Source: Pseudisothecium myosuroides (taxonomy: Eukaryota > Streptophyta > Bryopsida > Hypnales > Lembophyllaceae). Taken from it: a stretch of 64,000 nt of DNA. The stretch is from contig OX637287.1 in the NCBI GenBank assembly GCA_951799445.1, positions 49,071,724-49,135,723 of the forward strand, written 5' to 3'. Shown here piece after piece: positions 10,674 to 23,629 of the stretch. Within the stretch, counting starts at the first letter, position 1. Each line of letters starts with the position of its first letter. A program made the position numbers and the translations under genes. Below the pieces are notes generated by a model. That model had not been told where the DNA came from and did no database searches. It saw nothing but the letters and a program-made list of their open reading frames with translations.

Positions 10674-13600
10674 TTATGACACAGTGACAAACGTATACCC
10701 GCTTCCACAATAAACCCTACTACTCTTCACAAATTCACACCCACTGCCTGCCTGATCGTGTTGAGTTTCTTTACCAGCGTCCGAGGAATGAAGCCTCTCC
10801 TGGCTTGAGTGAAGTGATACAACGTGAGGAACCTCCTGATCTTCAAGTGAGCCCAGACCCAGCTGCCCATGCTCAGCCCACCCCCACATTATCACCTTCC
10901 CATCCTCTGCGTCATCATCAAAAGTTAAATTATGCATTGCTCCTCTACAGTATCCAAAATCTTTTGACTCAATTACAAAGGCAAGGAAAAGCCGGGATCA
11001 TAGACAATCTATACTAATATATATTCAGATGTCTGTAACAAACATGCAGTAGGTGAGCGAGTTGGATGGATGGATGCCGTGTAGTTACCAAGAACGGCAG
11101 CGGAGTGTTCTGATCCAGCTGAGATCCACAGAGCGCCCATTCCTTGTGTGTCCACTCTCTCCAAATCCACACCAGAAGTAATTTGCTCGGCACTTGGTTG
11201 TGCAGTGGAAAGCAGCTCATTCTGGTCCCTCATGTGATGATGACTGCGTTCTTCACTCAGGTTGGTGGATTCATCAGCCGGATTAGCGTCCTGTGTTGTT
11301 CCAGAAGCATGAGAATTAGGTCGTGATGTTCCTAACTGTCCGCAACGATTGTTTCCCCAAGCGAAGAATTCTTTGTTTTCTGTGCAAAGACAAGAAGATG
11401 CGTTCTTTAGAAGCTGCTTTCTCTATGCACCAGTCAATGTATGTTTCTAGTAATTGAGTCCAATCAAAAAGTTCTGTAGATGCATTGAAAAAGGAATATG
11501 AGCTAGTCATATTTTGAGAAATGCGACGTATGACCTATTTCACGTTCCGAATTATCATATGCATGAGACGGTGATGCTACCTGTGAGAGCGAGACCGTGG
11601 CGCCATCCAAGAGATAATTGACTACACTTCAAACCCATACGAGCAAGATGAGGTTCATGCGAATCTGGCGCATCATTATATCCCCTCCCCCATAAAAGCA
11701 CTTCTCCCCTTTCTGCAATTATTCCACGCCAATGTATGTAATTCGGCAACAATAAGAAGAGAGGAATTTGAGCAATAGAAATATCATACTCGTGCGAATG
11801 AGGACCACCATTGTGGTACATTCTTCTAATAATCGCCAAAGCAGGACGATGCAAATCACCTGAATCATTTGCGACAACTACACTGTTTATTCTGCTTGGT
11901 ATCATCCATGATTTAATGTAACACCAAGTGGCGTAAGATAGAGTAAATGAACTCTTTTTGTTAAATTGTGTACCTTGGGGATCACCATCAAGGAGCTTTG
12001 AGAGAGCAGTAACTCACGCAAGAAGTGGACAGTCAGCAAGTGGCCAGTCAACATGACAGTCAGCAAGTGGACAGTCAACCTGAGATTCAAAGCTCAGCAA
12101 ATGATAATCATCAATAGGCACACTAATATATAATGTATCAGAAAAGAGTTCCAGCGTTAGAAGCAAACACTGATTAAACCTACCAGTGAGTGCAGCGCTG
12201 TGATCCCCATTTGCAGAAACACTGGCAACCCCATGCATGTCAAGAGACTGCACCCTCTGAGGTAATGAAACACGCCACTTGCCGTTGTTGCTCCCACTGC
12301 TCATTTCAATCCCGAGCTGACCTCGCTTGTTGAATCCAAAGGCATACACAATTGAAGCTTCTGATGAACCTGATCCACATAACCAACTCAGGCAAAGTTT
12401 TGGCTGCTGACAACCTAGAAGTCTGCTACACCACATATACCTTATACTGTGAACAACGATAATTACGAGAGGCCACAGCAATATACATTTTCCAGATGTG
12501 TCACTATCGACTATCTTGGAAGTTGCTAAGTAGCTTACAACCAAGCCTAGTTCTATATTTTGTAGCTTGGTCATTTATGAAACACATTCAATGACAAGAT
12601 CAAGCACATCAGATTGCCTCAAGACTTTACCAAATAAACAAGGGCTACTTTAACGAAGACACAATGAGTTTAATGTCATAGAAAAACCAACAGTTGCGAA
12701 GTCGTAACTGTACCTTGAGCGGTAGAAAGAGCGAGTGTATGCCGCATCCCACACGCCACCATGTTGATGCACACAGAGGACAGGTGCTCAACCCGACAAG
12801 GCAGCAGACGAGACTCTGTGTTTCCATGCCCAAGCTGCCCAAATGCCCCATCCCCGCAAGTATAAAGCTCTCCGTTGTCTACATTGCACATACCTATCAG
12901 CCTAGCTCTTGCCACGCAGTTGCTCATGACAACTTAAAGCGCCAGATCAGGGTTCACGGTTTAGAATTTACAATTCTCAGCAAGGTCAGCCTACATGTGT
13001 CCAGCTCACTATCTATGCACATAGCAATAAGCTTAGCTTTCCACGCAGTTGCTCATGGCAACTTAGAATGCCAGTTTTTATGATTTAGGGTTTAGGGTCA
13101 AATACGCAGCAGGGATTACAGAGGTCAAGTCTTTACCAAATCTCTACCCAAGAATACTAGGTGATATATCAGGAGTGGAGTTCCATCTAATGCTTTGAGA
13201 TCTTTGAAGGAAACCATACAGATTTATCAGCTTCGAGATGTCGTTCCATATGTGCTCTGTTCAAGAGGTGTGCAGCAGGAGTGATCAATTTCGGTGGTCG
13301 CAAAACTACAATGTAGATAATGAAGATAGAGGGGTACCTGTCAAGAACGCGCTGTGGTTCCAGCCAGCTGCTGCACGAGTTATGCGAATGCCCTGGAGTG
13401 AGGAGACAAGCCTGGGTACCGTAATGGTTGTTTCGTCACCATGGCCTAAGGCCCCTGCTTGCCCTCGGCCCCATGTTGCAACGTCGCCCGAATCTAGCAC
13501 ACCACCACAAGAGCAATAAGGCTTACGTCTCTAATGTGACACTCCATCATATGATGTTTCTACAATTGGACAGTTGACAACTCAATCTTCTGCGGAATGA

Positions 13601-14344
13601 TTAGGAGACACCTTAACATTAGGGTTCCCCAAACATATCATATTCACAGTTGAGACGCTACAAAATCCTTACCAAGTGCATAAGAACCTAAGAGCTCAAC
13701 TTGAGGCTATCAAACGAGAGTGTCGGAAACGCACACAGAAACCGACAAGCGCACCAAACCCTATTCTACAGCATGCGTCGCCAGAAAAGATTCATCCGAG
13801 CAGCAACAACCTGCTTGTGAATTCATACTGAAGCGCAAAATTGGGAAATTCTTCAAAATTGCGCACAATCAAGAACAGATAAACTCCGAGTCACAGATTA
13901 TCAGTACGCAGAAGATGTAAAAGAATGCCTTGAGTCAAACCAGCGTTACTGGAAACCAAAACAAATTCCGTTTCTCAATTTCTAGTGCAGTAATAATTCG
14001 AACGTTTCTTAAAGTTTATCAATCTTTGAATGTGTACTTCCACCACACGAACATACTCTTCAAACTGTCTTCCAAAATCGTTTTCAACTGTCTTTCAAGG
14101 CAATCTAAAACGCAATTTAAAGATAGAATATGTAACCATTTCAAAGAACAAAAGTAGGACTCATACCAAAGACGGCAACACCGTGAGCTCCTCCACAAGC
14201 AATATCCACGATGGGCGCTGCTGCAGAAAGAGCCTCCACACGCTGCGGCACCAAAGCATCCACCAGAGTGCCGCAAGCCAGTTGCCCGTGCGTCCCAGCT
14301 CCCCAGCTCCAAACTTCAATTCCTCCACATTTCTCACTCTCCAT
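10674..14344 (-). CDS. RCC1-repeat beta-propeller protein, seven exons
   Basis: Minus-strand exons are 14344-14167, 13493-13338, 12893-12714, 12369-12184, 11712-11581, 11379-11089 and 10906-10674. Every junction is phase 1, and the joined frame gives 451 residues. RCC1 blades are plain: VWSWGAGTHGQL, VATWGRGQAGALGHG, LYTCGDGAFGQLGHG, VYAFGFNKRGQLG, VLLWGRGYND, FFAWGNNRCGQLG and VIMWGWAEHGQLGLG. There is one blade per exon, hence the uniform phase. The family includes the Ran exchange factor RCC1 and the UV-B receptor UVR8. The GWRHT triad region of UVR8 is not preserved (only GWRHG and GWNHS occur), so UVR8 itself is unlikely. The acidic and Ser-rich stretches in blades six and seven are loops. 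Confidence 0.88.
12000..12080. repeat. Short tandem repeat in an RCC1 intron
   Basis: The motif GACAGTCAGCAAGTGGACAG recurs about three times with small changes between 12020 and 12080, in the intron between exons 4 and 5. Confidence 0.6.
12900..13085. repeat. Intronic duplication, ~120-bp spacing
   Basis: CCACGCAGTTGCTCATGACA at about 12913 is repeated at about 13041 with one change, each followed by ACTTA and a GCCAG/TGCCAG block. The region between is unrelated. The left copy abuts the acceptor of RCC1 exon 3. GTTTAGGGTTTAGGG-like telomeric sequence follows the right copy (13082-13097). Confidence 0.65.
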
Positions 14345-15208
14345 GGAACCCCAAAATGCCTACAACTTACAACTTGTAGTTACAACTTGAGATCGACCTT
14401 CAGAAAATCACAAGCGAAGAATTGCATACCAGTAATGTCCAAATCTACACCCCCAATTCCTGCAACATATAAAGCTACTTTTAGGGTTTGCTGCTCGTAA
14501 ATGCAAACCAACTCAAATCAGGTGGTTACCATCGTTTGACTAGGTCTAAATAAAGATTGATTCGGCCGATTCTCAAAGTTTATTCCACATCTGTGCTTCC
14601 CTGTAATCACCCATAGTATCAATTCCAATGCAAATTAGGGTTTCGTCATGTGATTACAAGCCTTTCTACAATTTGGGTCTTTTTCGTTCTAAAGATGCGG
14701 ATGGAGTTCACGGGAAGCTTAACTAACTTACCGAACTAACCTGCTGGCCTACCGGCAGCATGTAAGTCAGATGGTCTGAACAAGTCAGCCATTATCTACT
14801 ACCCATTCAGTACCCTACAACAGATCATCCGAAGAGTTAAATTGCACAGAAACTTGCAAAAAAGTCCGAGAGATGCTCTTGGAATTTGCGAGGGTCTCAA
14901 ATTCAAAGATGGATTGGTTTCATTCTGCATTGGCGATATCATTCTCCAGCTTCTCTTTTCTTTTTATCTTGTTTTGCATTCTCCAGCTTTGGACCGCTCA
15001 TAGGTGGAATTAACACCCAAATCCTGTTTTGAAATTTTGCACATTTTTGCTTGTATCTTTGTATGATTACGTTATTTACCTTGGTCAAAACGTAATCCGA
15101 TCATCGTCCAGAGTATGCACTTCGGAGCGCTTAGGGGTTAAATGACGAGAATTGTAACAGAGAAGGAATTATAAACTTGAAACAAAATAATTTGAGCGGG
15201 AGGGAAGA
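14345..15208. promoter_or_regulatory. Divergent promoter between RCC1 and SKU5-like genes
   Basis: These 864 bases separate two oppositely directed start codons, so they should hold both promoters and leaders. A pair of TTAA sites at 15010-15013 and 15138-15141 encloses 124 bases ending CTTAGGGG. The right end looks like the TTAA family ends, but the left end (CACCCAAATCC) matches poorly. Confidence 0.5.
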
Positions 15209-18200
15209 ATGGGTGCACTAAGGTTATTCCATCTGTTGTTGCTGCTTCAATTCTTGAATGTAGCTGCCATGGATCCTCAACAAGAGCTTGATTGGCACGT
15301 TGAGTTTATGAAAATGCACACAGTCGGCACTGAAAAAAGAGTATGTTCCAACTTCCCCTCTCACCAGAATTAGGATTCATGGTTGTAAAATGACCAATTT
15401 CATTGAGCAATTGTAAATATGATTCCGATGGGGCTAATTTTCTAAACATCCTTGAACTTCAAGGCAAGGGATCCTTTGCTTCTTATGAATCAAGGTCCTT
15501 TCCTTGTAGAGAATCTTGAATGCGAACTTGTGTATGAATTGTGGGCCAATGTTACTTGAATTATTCTTGTAGCAGTGTCACTGCAAAGCCTCCCTACTCA
15601 AGAATGTTATGAATCAAGCCATATCTCCACAATCAGGGAAGAGCATTGCATGTGATCAAAAAATAAATGGCATTGTACCCAAAAGAAGTCTTTGTATGAC
15701 ACAATACAAGTACAATTTGAAAAAGCACGTCTCGAACAAATGGGGTGACATCTTGTTCGTGGGTTGTACAACAGATCATCACCATAAATGGCCAGTTCCC
15801 AGGACCACAACTACAGACCACCACCAACACTATCATTTCGCTTACAGTTCACAACGGGCTTGATGAGCCTTTCCTCCTCACGTGGTACAATACTCACCAT
15901 GAAATTCCATTTGTTTACATATTTAATGGCATAGAACCAAATGGGAGGAGGCTTCGCATTGATAGAAGCTATGGAAGTTTGAGTAGGACCTTACTCTAAA
16001 GCAAGTCAATGCTATAGGGACACAGTCTCTTGTATTGTAGCTCCTTGGTTTTGTAGGGACAGATACATCTCAAATCTCTTGTGTTGTAGCTCCTTGTTTC
16101 TGTAGGGACAGATTGAACATCTCATAGCATAACTGCTTGTTTTTGTAGTGGCACAACCTCTCTTAGCCTATAACTACTTGTTTTTGTAGCGATGCAGCCT
16201 CTCAAAGTGTTGTTGCTTATTCATGTAGGGACAAAGACTCTCTTATTAGCATAGTTGCTTGTTTTTTGAGGAGCGAAGCTTCTCGTTGCATAGCTGCTTG
16301 GTTTTATACAGACAGAGCCTCTCGTAGCGTACTAGCTGCTTGTCTTTTTGTTGTAAGATTCGGAAGTGCAAAACGAGTGTGCAGGAACGGGATTCAGCAA
16401 CGGAGAAACGCGTGGCAAGATGGGGTGTTGGGCACCAATTGCCCCATTATGCCGGGGCAGTCGTGGACGTACAAGTTCCGTGCCAAGGACCAGATTGGTA
16501 GCTTCTGCTACTTCCCGTCCACGTCCTTGCACCGAAGCGCAGGGGGCTTTGGGAGTATTCGTGTGGATCCGCGCAGCTCCATCGCCTCGCCGTTCGCCCC
16601 GCCTGCGGACGACTTTGCACTTCTCATCGGCGACTGGTACAAAGAGGATCACGCGGTGAGATTATTCCCAGATTTCAGTTATGCAGTTTTGTTATGTGCA
16701 AGAGTAATTAAATGGTTTCGCTATTGGAACAAGGGGCACTTCACAACCACGAACCCAGTCTTAGCCGTATTGCTGGAATCCACATCATATCTTATTTTGA
16801 TTAAGATGTTGGAAGATGCTTCAGAATGGTATGGGCTTGAAACTATCAAGTCAATTTAACTATCTTAAAAAAATTTAATAGCATCATGAGTAGTTGTAAA
16901 TTCTGGGGTGGCTGGTTCGGTGACAGTTTTTGAGAGCCATGTTGGACCATGGCTACACTCTTCCTGCTCCTGACGACGTGCTCATCAACGGCCATGCTCC
17001 CCTCGGCGCCATTTTCACTGTCGAGAAAGGTATGCTCAACCAACCAATTTTAAGCAAACTGGATTCAATACCCTGCTAGGTGACACATCGACAGGTCAAA
17101 TTAACTTGAACGATTCCGTCTCCTATTCCTGACCCCTGTTGCCAACAGCAATTCATCTCTTCCAGTCACCACTTGCTTCACCTTCAATTAAAATTACATT
17201 CTAAACTACTGAAAACTGTTAGAAACTGCATCTAGGAACTTCGACTGCCAGGCGCATTCACTCCATGATAAGACAATACAAATTTATCAGAGAAACCACA
17301 GTGCTAAGTATGTTCATCCAGTAATGCCCGTAGAGGACAAATATTGTCCTATGAATCCCTTCCAGGGTTCCTGTAGAAACGAAGAATGTGGCAACTAATT
17401 CAATAAGTCCCATAAGTCCAAGGATTGCTTGTAAACAAGAATGAGGATGGCAGGGAAAACATACCGGTTCCGACTCTCCAATGTCGGGAGCACCCACACC
17501 CTCAACTTCAGGATAGAGAAGCACCAGTTGTTGCTGGAGGAAACGGAAGGCTCATATGTAGAGTCCCAATTCTACGACTCAGTGGACGTGCATGTGGGAC
17601 AGTCATGCTCGGTTATGGTGACCATGGACCAGGAGGACCGTGACTACTATGTGGTGGCTAGCACACGTTTTGCCTTGGAGTGCAACCTAAGTGGTGTGGG
17701 CGTCCTCCATTACGCCGCCTCACCCCCGCAATTCATGACAGGGGCGCTTCCTCCGCCTCCCGCTGACCCGGAATTCTCCATCAATCAAGCCCAGAGCATC
17801 AAGTAAGCCTCTCCTTTACATCCTCCCTCATCACAATCTTTAAAGAGGTTGTACAACCACTAGGAATCTACCATGGTACAATAGATCTTCTCTAAAGTGA
17901 TAGCCCCAAGTCAAAGCTGAAGTCTTCATGCTCAAGAATATCAAAGAACTTCTCCTATGTGTTAATCTGGGATTGGGTCTAGTGTAGGACCAAGCAATTA
18001 ATACTCCATCACTTTAGAGAGGTCATTGCTTTAGAGAAATTCATTTTAGAGAAGTTCTACTATATAAAGATGTCAATAGATGTTTGAAGGAAGCAAAGAA
18101 AAGAATATGAAGTATTAAGCTTACCATACCTAATAGCTTCTAAAAAAACATTTGAGCAAGGATCCTAATATAAAATTATCCTAGTTTATATTAGATCTTG

Positions 18201-19995
18201 GCATTCTAATTTTGGATATTGTATAAAATGGTACAAATTTTCAAAGCATATTGATTATAGCTGTATCTAAAATAGATTCTAGGTTGTTATGATTAAAAGG
18301 TGAATATGAATTTTAAGCAAGAACCTTTATGGGTCCATTTTGCGATAGGGTTGCAATTGGGTGTGGTTACCTGAAATATAGATGCACACGCACTATTGCA
18401 AACACATTGTTGCATAGCCATCAAAAAGAAATGCAAACACATTGTTGCAAAGCCATCAAAAAGGAAGAAATTGGGATGTTCTTTCAATGTTGGATCTTGG
18501 CATTTTGGTTAAAACATCCACTTGTGATTTTTTTAATTCTAGACTAAGGGGAGAGGCCTTGCATTGATATCTACACTAATGTGAGGAAGTTTGAGAGTGC
18601 AAGATCCTCTTGCTGCATAGCTAAACTTACGTTGTTTAACGTTGTTCACCAAGGGGGGGTGGGTGCACTGCACTACTGATAACTTAGCGACTGTTTGCAA
18701 TTGAGTGGCTGCAGGGCCACGCAGAATCAACCAGTACATTGTCATCATCATCCGTGAGTAGAGGGGAGTAGTACTGGAACTGTCATACACTCAAAGATAA
18801 GGTCAAGAGTTGTGAGACTAATCTTGAGGAATGGATGCATCCCCCCTGCCTGCAGGTGGAATTTGACAGCCAATGCAGCGAGGCCGAACCCCCAAGGTAG
18901 CTACCACTACGGCAACATCACTGTCACCACCACCTTCAAATTCTCCAACTCAGCACCGATTCTCTTCGGCAGAAAACGATTTGCAGTGAACAACGTCTCC
19001 CACTGGAACCCCGACACGCCTCTCAAGGTGGCGGACTACTACCACATCCCCAACATCTTCCAAGTGGGCTCGCTCCCGGGGCATCCCACTCTGGCAGCGT
19101 CGGTGGTAGACGCGCCCTTCCGCGCATTCGCAGAAATCGTGTTCCAGAATGATGAGAGCACGCCGCAGTCGTGGCATGTGGATGGCCACAACTTTTGGGT
19201 TGTCGCGTTCGGAACGGGGATGTGGAACGAGACGGCCAGAGCGGGGTATAATCTTCACAACGCCATCTCTCGGTCCACAACGCAGGTAATCCTATCTCTC
19301 GCTTCATAGTTCAAGCCCATTCCCCTGTTTGCATCACTGCAAATTTCAAAGAAAACCTGTCGAAGATACGTGGTCCTGTTTCCAATTGACAGACCACTGT
19401 TACAAAATGTTACCGACAGCAAGTCATCTCCTCACATTCGATTGCCTCCGATTTGCAACATCGGGTTTAAGAAATCATCCAAAAAATCTTATACTTGAGT
19501 GAGGAAACAATTAGGGAGTAAGGGCCTTGTAAGGTGATCTCTCCACTGAAAACACTCCAGCATATTGCTTGAAGTGAGACAAGTATTACTGCACCATACT
19601 GCAAGTAGGTTTACTGAGTCCTTTCTGTCAGTCACTCGATCTTGTCGAGTCAGAATGTAAAAGAGACAGCGAGGGAATGAGACTAACTTCTGGAAATGAT
19701 TGACTGCTGAAGAAATGTTCGGAGCAGCGGTACTAACGAAGTGTGACGTGCTCCGCAGGTGTATCCGAATTCATGGACGTCGGTGCTGATGAGTTTGGAC
19801 AATCCGGGACTATGGAACATCCGATCAACTGAGCTCCAGCGGCAATACTTGGGGCAAGAATTGTACCTGCGAGTGAAGGCGGGCGTTGGCGTCTCGTGGA
19901 AGCGGAGGGAGCATCCACCACCTGCTAATCTGCTCCTATGCGGCCAAGCGAACGCGCCGCTGCAGAGGCCGGCCGCCCCAGCTCAGGCTCCTTGA
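15209..19995 (+). CDS. SKU5-like multicopper-oxidase-fold protein, seven exons
   Basis: Exons 15209-15340, 15775-15884, 16385-16655, 16927-17029, 17454-17802, 18856-19285 and 19759-19995 join in phase to give 543 residues, the usual SKU5/SKS length. Residues 1-20 form a hydrophobic signal peptide (LFHLLLLLQFLNVAA). Cupredoxin landmarks in order are ITINGQFPGPQL, LLTWNGIQQRRNAWQDGV, QIGSFCYFPST, YRFRLSNVGSTHTLNFRI, NAARPNPQGSY and LDNPGLWNIRS. As in SKU5, the HWHG, HxH and HCHIE copper motifs are replaced, so oxidase activity is unlikely. SKU5 is a cell-wall/plasma-membrane protein of directional growth. The T1 region reads WHVDGHNFW and keeps two of the three histidines of ascorbate oxidase. 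No C-terminal GPI-anchor signal is visible. Confidence 0.9.
16012..16355 (+). repeat. ~42-bp imperfect tandem repeat in SKU5-like intron 2
   Basis: About eight degenerate units of 38-50 bases, each ending in a GCTGCTTGTTTTTGTAG-like block preceded by AGGGACA...TCTCTT. The array fills most of the intron after the exon 2 donor (GTACAA at 15885). Confidence 0.8.
17879..18062. mobile_element. Emigrant/pogo-like MITE in SKU5-like intron 5
   Basis: A 184-bp segment flanked by TA (17877-17878, 18063-18064). The left end is CAATAGATCTTCTCTAAAG. The right end, read inverted, is TAGTAGAACTTCTCTAAAA. Emigrant/pogo MITEs of plants begin CAGTAAAACCTCT and duplicate TA. The copy at 54562-54751 has better-preserved ends of the same type. 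Confidence 0.6.
18063..18855. other. Rest of SKU5-like intron 5
   Basis: AT-rich intron sequence. ACACATTGTTGCA is repeated near 18402 and 18438 with a ~35-base period (CATAGCCATCAAAAAG and AAAGCCATCAAAAAG follow). Nothing else is recognised up to the acceptor CTGCCTGCAG at 18846-18855. Confidence 0.4.
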
Positions 19996-20640
19996 CACAC
20001 CACAATATTCTCCAGATATTTCGGAAGAGTAATCAACTTTGAACACAACGTAGAAGATCAAGAAGTGGACAAAATGAGATTATATTCCATTCCTGGACAG
20101 CACAAGATACGGTACTTATTCCAAAATTGCTTGTCTACCAAGTCAATTTACAACAGCTTCTCAAGCACCGTAGAAATCAAAAAACACCCAAAAAGGTAGT
20201 CAATGTACAGCTTTTCTGGGCCTTGCACACTTATAATCTCCCAGCAATTGTCAAACGACCTACTCACATCAAAATCTTTGCTGCGAAGTGTCACATGCTT
20301 GCCAATCGACCAGGCTTTAGAAGTTCCTACAATAAAAGTTGAGAATTACACCTCTAGCAGCAGTCTACCTTTTCACCAGGAACAAATCACGGATGGATAA
20401 TGCGCGTTAGATTCATAGATTTTCTTCTGGTAACAAACTTTCGTCACCTTACGACTGGACTAAAACGAATGGACCACTACCCCAAATTCAAACCCCTTCA
20501 ACTAATCTTCTGCCTACAACGTCTATTACGTGTTACATCGCGAGTGATCGGAACAAAATTGGATCTGGAAGTCTCCTCTGAGAGTCAATGTTCAACTGAC
20601 ACATGAATCGCATGCTGATGACCATTCTAGCATTTTATGT
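19996..20640. other. Convergent 3' intergenic region
   Basis: These 645 bases lie between the stops of the SKU5-like gene (+) and the G3BP gene (-). They should contain both 3' UTRs. I see no repeat or structure. Confidence 0.4.
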
Positions 20641-23629
20641 TCAAACTGCAGCAACCGCAGTGGGACCGTTGCTGCGGGCAGGTTGCGGTGCACCAGCGTT
20701 GCGTCTAGGTGCTCTTTGGCCTTCGGTGCGACGTTCGCCGCCACTGTATGGCGGCTCACCAGTGCCATTTGAGTTCGGATAGCCCCCTCGGGAAGGTCCG
20801 GAGCCGCCGCGGCCGCCCCTGCTACCACCGTCTCGCTCCCGCGAGTCTGGTCCCATGCCACGGCCACCATAGCTTCGGCCGCCGTATGAACCACGTCCGC
20901 GCCCTCCCTCAGTCCTGTCACTTCTATATGGGCGTTCACCTCTGCTGTCGTTTATGCGCCTTGGGCCTGTAGAATATCACAAAGCAAACACAGCAATTAA
21001 TACTTCATCACATTACCTACAACAGATACAAACAGCGTCAACAGGCCCAGCGGACAAGTCAAGAAATATTTACAGGAAAGAAGGGAAAGATTCGGATGTA
21101 ACAGAAAACTCCTTATTGTATATACAGCTTACCTCGTCCCATGGTCTTTTTCTCTTCAATGTATGCCTGGCGACCGCGGATTTCCACACGAGAAGCCTTC
21201 ACCAAAACAATGAGTCAATCACAAAAGGGCAACATCTGGCACTAAGTACTGAAAAAATATTTCTAGAATTTCACAGAGCATAAAACACGTGCAATGACCA
21301 TCCTACAATCAAAGACGCACTATCCTGGCCGCATGAGGATTACCTCAATGGCGCTCTGCGCTCCTGCTGGTTCTTCAAACTCCACAAACGCATAGCATAC
21401 ACCTGGCTGTGTATCAGCAACAGAATCAGCATCCGTAATTACAAGAAATTATAATATACTGTATTATAATTGTCGAGACACTTCATAAAAGCTGTACAAG
21501 TACCAGATCACATAATTAAATGCAGAGGCAGTTTCAATAAAGACCAACAGTAGGTACCTTTTGATTCTTCACATTCACACCACCAGGCTTCACGGGGCCA
21601 AATTCTGAAAACGCCGTTTCCAACTCAGGTACTGTGCAGTTCATTGGTAAATTCTTAACATACACAGACCGTCCGTCAGCTGCACAACAGCTTATGTTAG
21701 AAGCAAGTAAATGCAGTTCATAAACAAGTAGAGTTGAAGGCCTAATCTTAACAGGGGTTGAATATGAGCTCTTTGCAAAACGATCACATTACACTGAATG
21801 AGCTTGATGAACTGTCTGACTGACCTTCATTTTCCACTGGAGCATTTTTCTCTTGGGCTTCCTCTGGAAGAGATGAAACAGGGGCAGGAACAGGGGTAGG
21901 CGCAAGGGCGGGGGCGGGAGATGGTGATGGTGATGGTGAAGCGGCAGGACGTTCGACTGCGGGCTGAGGCGCAGGCTTTATCGGAGTGCCATAGACCTTA
22001 AGCTGAACAGGGGGCAAGCAAAATAAGTAATTACAAGAACATGAAGGACTTTAGAAATCAGAATCCAATGACAAGATTCCAAATCAGAATACATCTAAGG
22101 TCCAAAACGAAGGCAAGATCACTCACAATAGATGCGTAAGACTTCTTGGGTGCTTCCCCGGCAGGCTCTGGCTCGTGAACGTGAGCAGTGGGGGCGCTCT
22201 GGACCATTGGAGACTCAGGTTCCTCAATAACTGGAGTGGTCATGTTTTCCACTGGTGAAGGACCCACTTCATCCTCAGCTTCAGTTGGTGGTACCTCTGA
22301 AAGGTCATGGACTTCCTCAACTGGAGGCTCGGTCTCCAAAGCAGGCGTAATCTCCCTCACCACCTCAGGTTCAGGCACTGAGATGTGATGTTCCAAAGCT
22401 GGGAAAGTCACAAACAGACAGCATTGGGTCTTAATAAGCAGGAAACTCTTATGTGGATAACACAAAACCATGTAGAACGCACAACATTGATAGCATCGCT
22501 TATCATTCGTGTACTTACCTGGCTCCGGAGCAGGCTGATGGACAACTGCTGGCTCAGGATTGTAAGCAGGCTCGTCGTTCTCAACACGTGGCAAAGCAGG
22601 CTGGTACAGAGGCTTCTGGGTCTGGTGGGTCTCCACATCGAGGTAGCGGAAAATGTCGTTCAAAACAAAGTATCCTTTCTCCTGTGGGGCCAGGAAAAAG
22701 CTCTGAACAAAATTTCTCTTCTCGTTTGATTTAGTGGACAGAGATCCGGTGACCAAGACCAATACTCCTCCACCGTGAGAATCTTGAGAATCGACTGTCT
22801 TGATCTCTGCCTTGAGTTCGCTGTAGTCTGAGGACATCACTTTCTGATAAATTTCCTGCACAAATCATGTACAAGATTTCAGAGGCCCAAAGAGGAAATT
22901 GTTGAAAGGAAATCGTTCTAGCCAAGAAAGGACAGTTCAAATAAAGGTCTCGCTCAAACATGAGCAAAAAAGCTAGGCACTTAATTCATGAACAATGCTA
23001 AAAGAAATAGATATAACAGAGCGGGCAGCATCTAACAAGTGAGGTGTTGGCAGTACGTCAGTGAGATATCAAGCTACATGAGCATAAGGTACAGGCTAAT
23101 TAACAAACTCTAAGATAAGTCTCACTCCACAGGTACAGTAATGGGTCCTCACCCTTTGAGTTCCAACAGTGTCTACAGCACCATCCGCTCCTGCTTCAGC
23201 TCGAGTCAGACGACTAGCATCGGTATAGAATCGATGAACAACCTGTGGTGACTGATGAAGAACATTGTAGTATTGATTCACAAACGCGTTCCCCACCTGC
23301 AGTACACACGATAAGAGTGCGGTGTTAGAGCCCAGATTGTCAAAACAGTACACAGATGAGAGAACTATCAGAGCACTCAGGCAAAGGATGTCGTCTGCGA
23401 CATTATTACGTAGTGAAACATGTATGACCGGCACACACCCCGCTAAAAGGTGTCGTAGCGAAATTTTCAAGTCAATTAAAGCTTCCCAAGAATCAGATAT
23501 GCATAATATGCTAGGCTGGGATTAAGAAGGCAATAAACTCATTAAAAATCACAAAAAAAGGCTGCCAACTCTTACCACATGTGCGGCCGCAGGAATGTGT
23601 GCGGGAGGGTTCGCCGGCTGGTTAGCCAT
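20641..23629 (-). CDS. G3BP: G3BP-like protein (NTF2 domain + RRM + RGG tail), nine exons
   Basis: Minus-strand exons are 23629-23576, 23296-23153, 22855-22519, 22398-22127, 22002-21825, 21679-21558, 21406-21344, 21196-21133 and 20966-20641, giving 519 residues. An NTF2-like domain spans ~19-128 (VGNAFVNQYYNVLHQSP, FFLAPQEKGYFVLNDIFRYL). A long acidic Pro/Glu-rich linker carries KKSYASI and a Ser-Pro/Ala-Pro stretch. The RRM is at ~330-405 with RNP2 SVYVKNLP and RNP1 CYAFVEFE. The tail is Arg/Gly-rich (GGRGRGSYGGRSYGG). This is the order of animal G3BP and plant G3BPs, RNA-binding proteins of stress granules. TTTCAG just before the ATG marks a leader intron. Confidence 0.93.

Noticed and set aside
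10674..14167. UVR8 photoreceptor identity for the RCC1-repeat gene
   Set aside because: The GWRHT repeats and tryptophan cluster needed for UV-B sensing are not preserved.
15010..15141. 124-bp TTAA-flanked mini-element upstream of the SKU5-like gene
   Set aside because: The right end resembles the TTAA family (CTTAGGGG|TTAA) but the left end (CACCCAAATCC) does not pair convincingly, and TTAA pairs are frequent in AT-rich DNA.
15745..15999. Apparent truncated or broken SKU5-like domain with an early stop
   Set aside because: The frame just runs past a good donor at 15885. Splicing to 16385 restores the conserved domain, so the gene is not a pseudogene.
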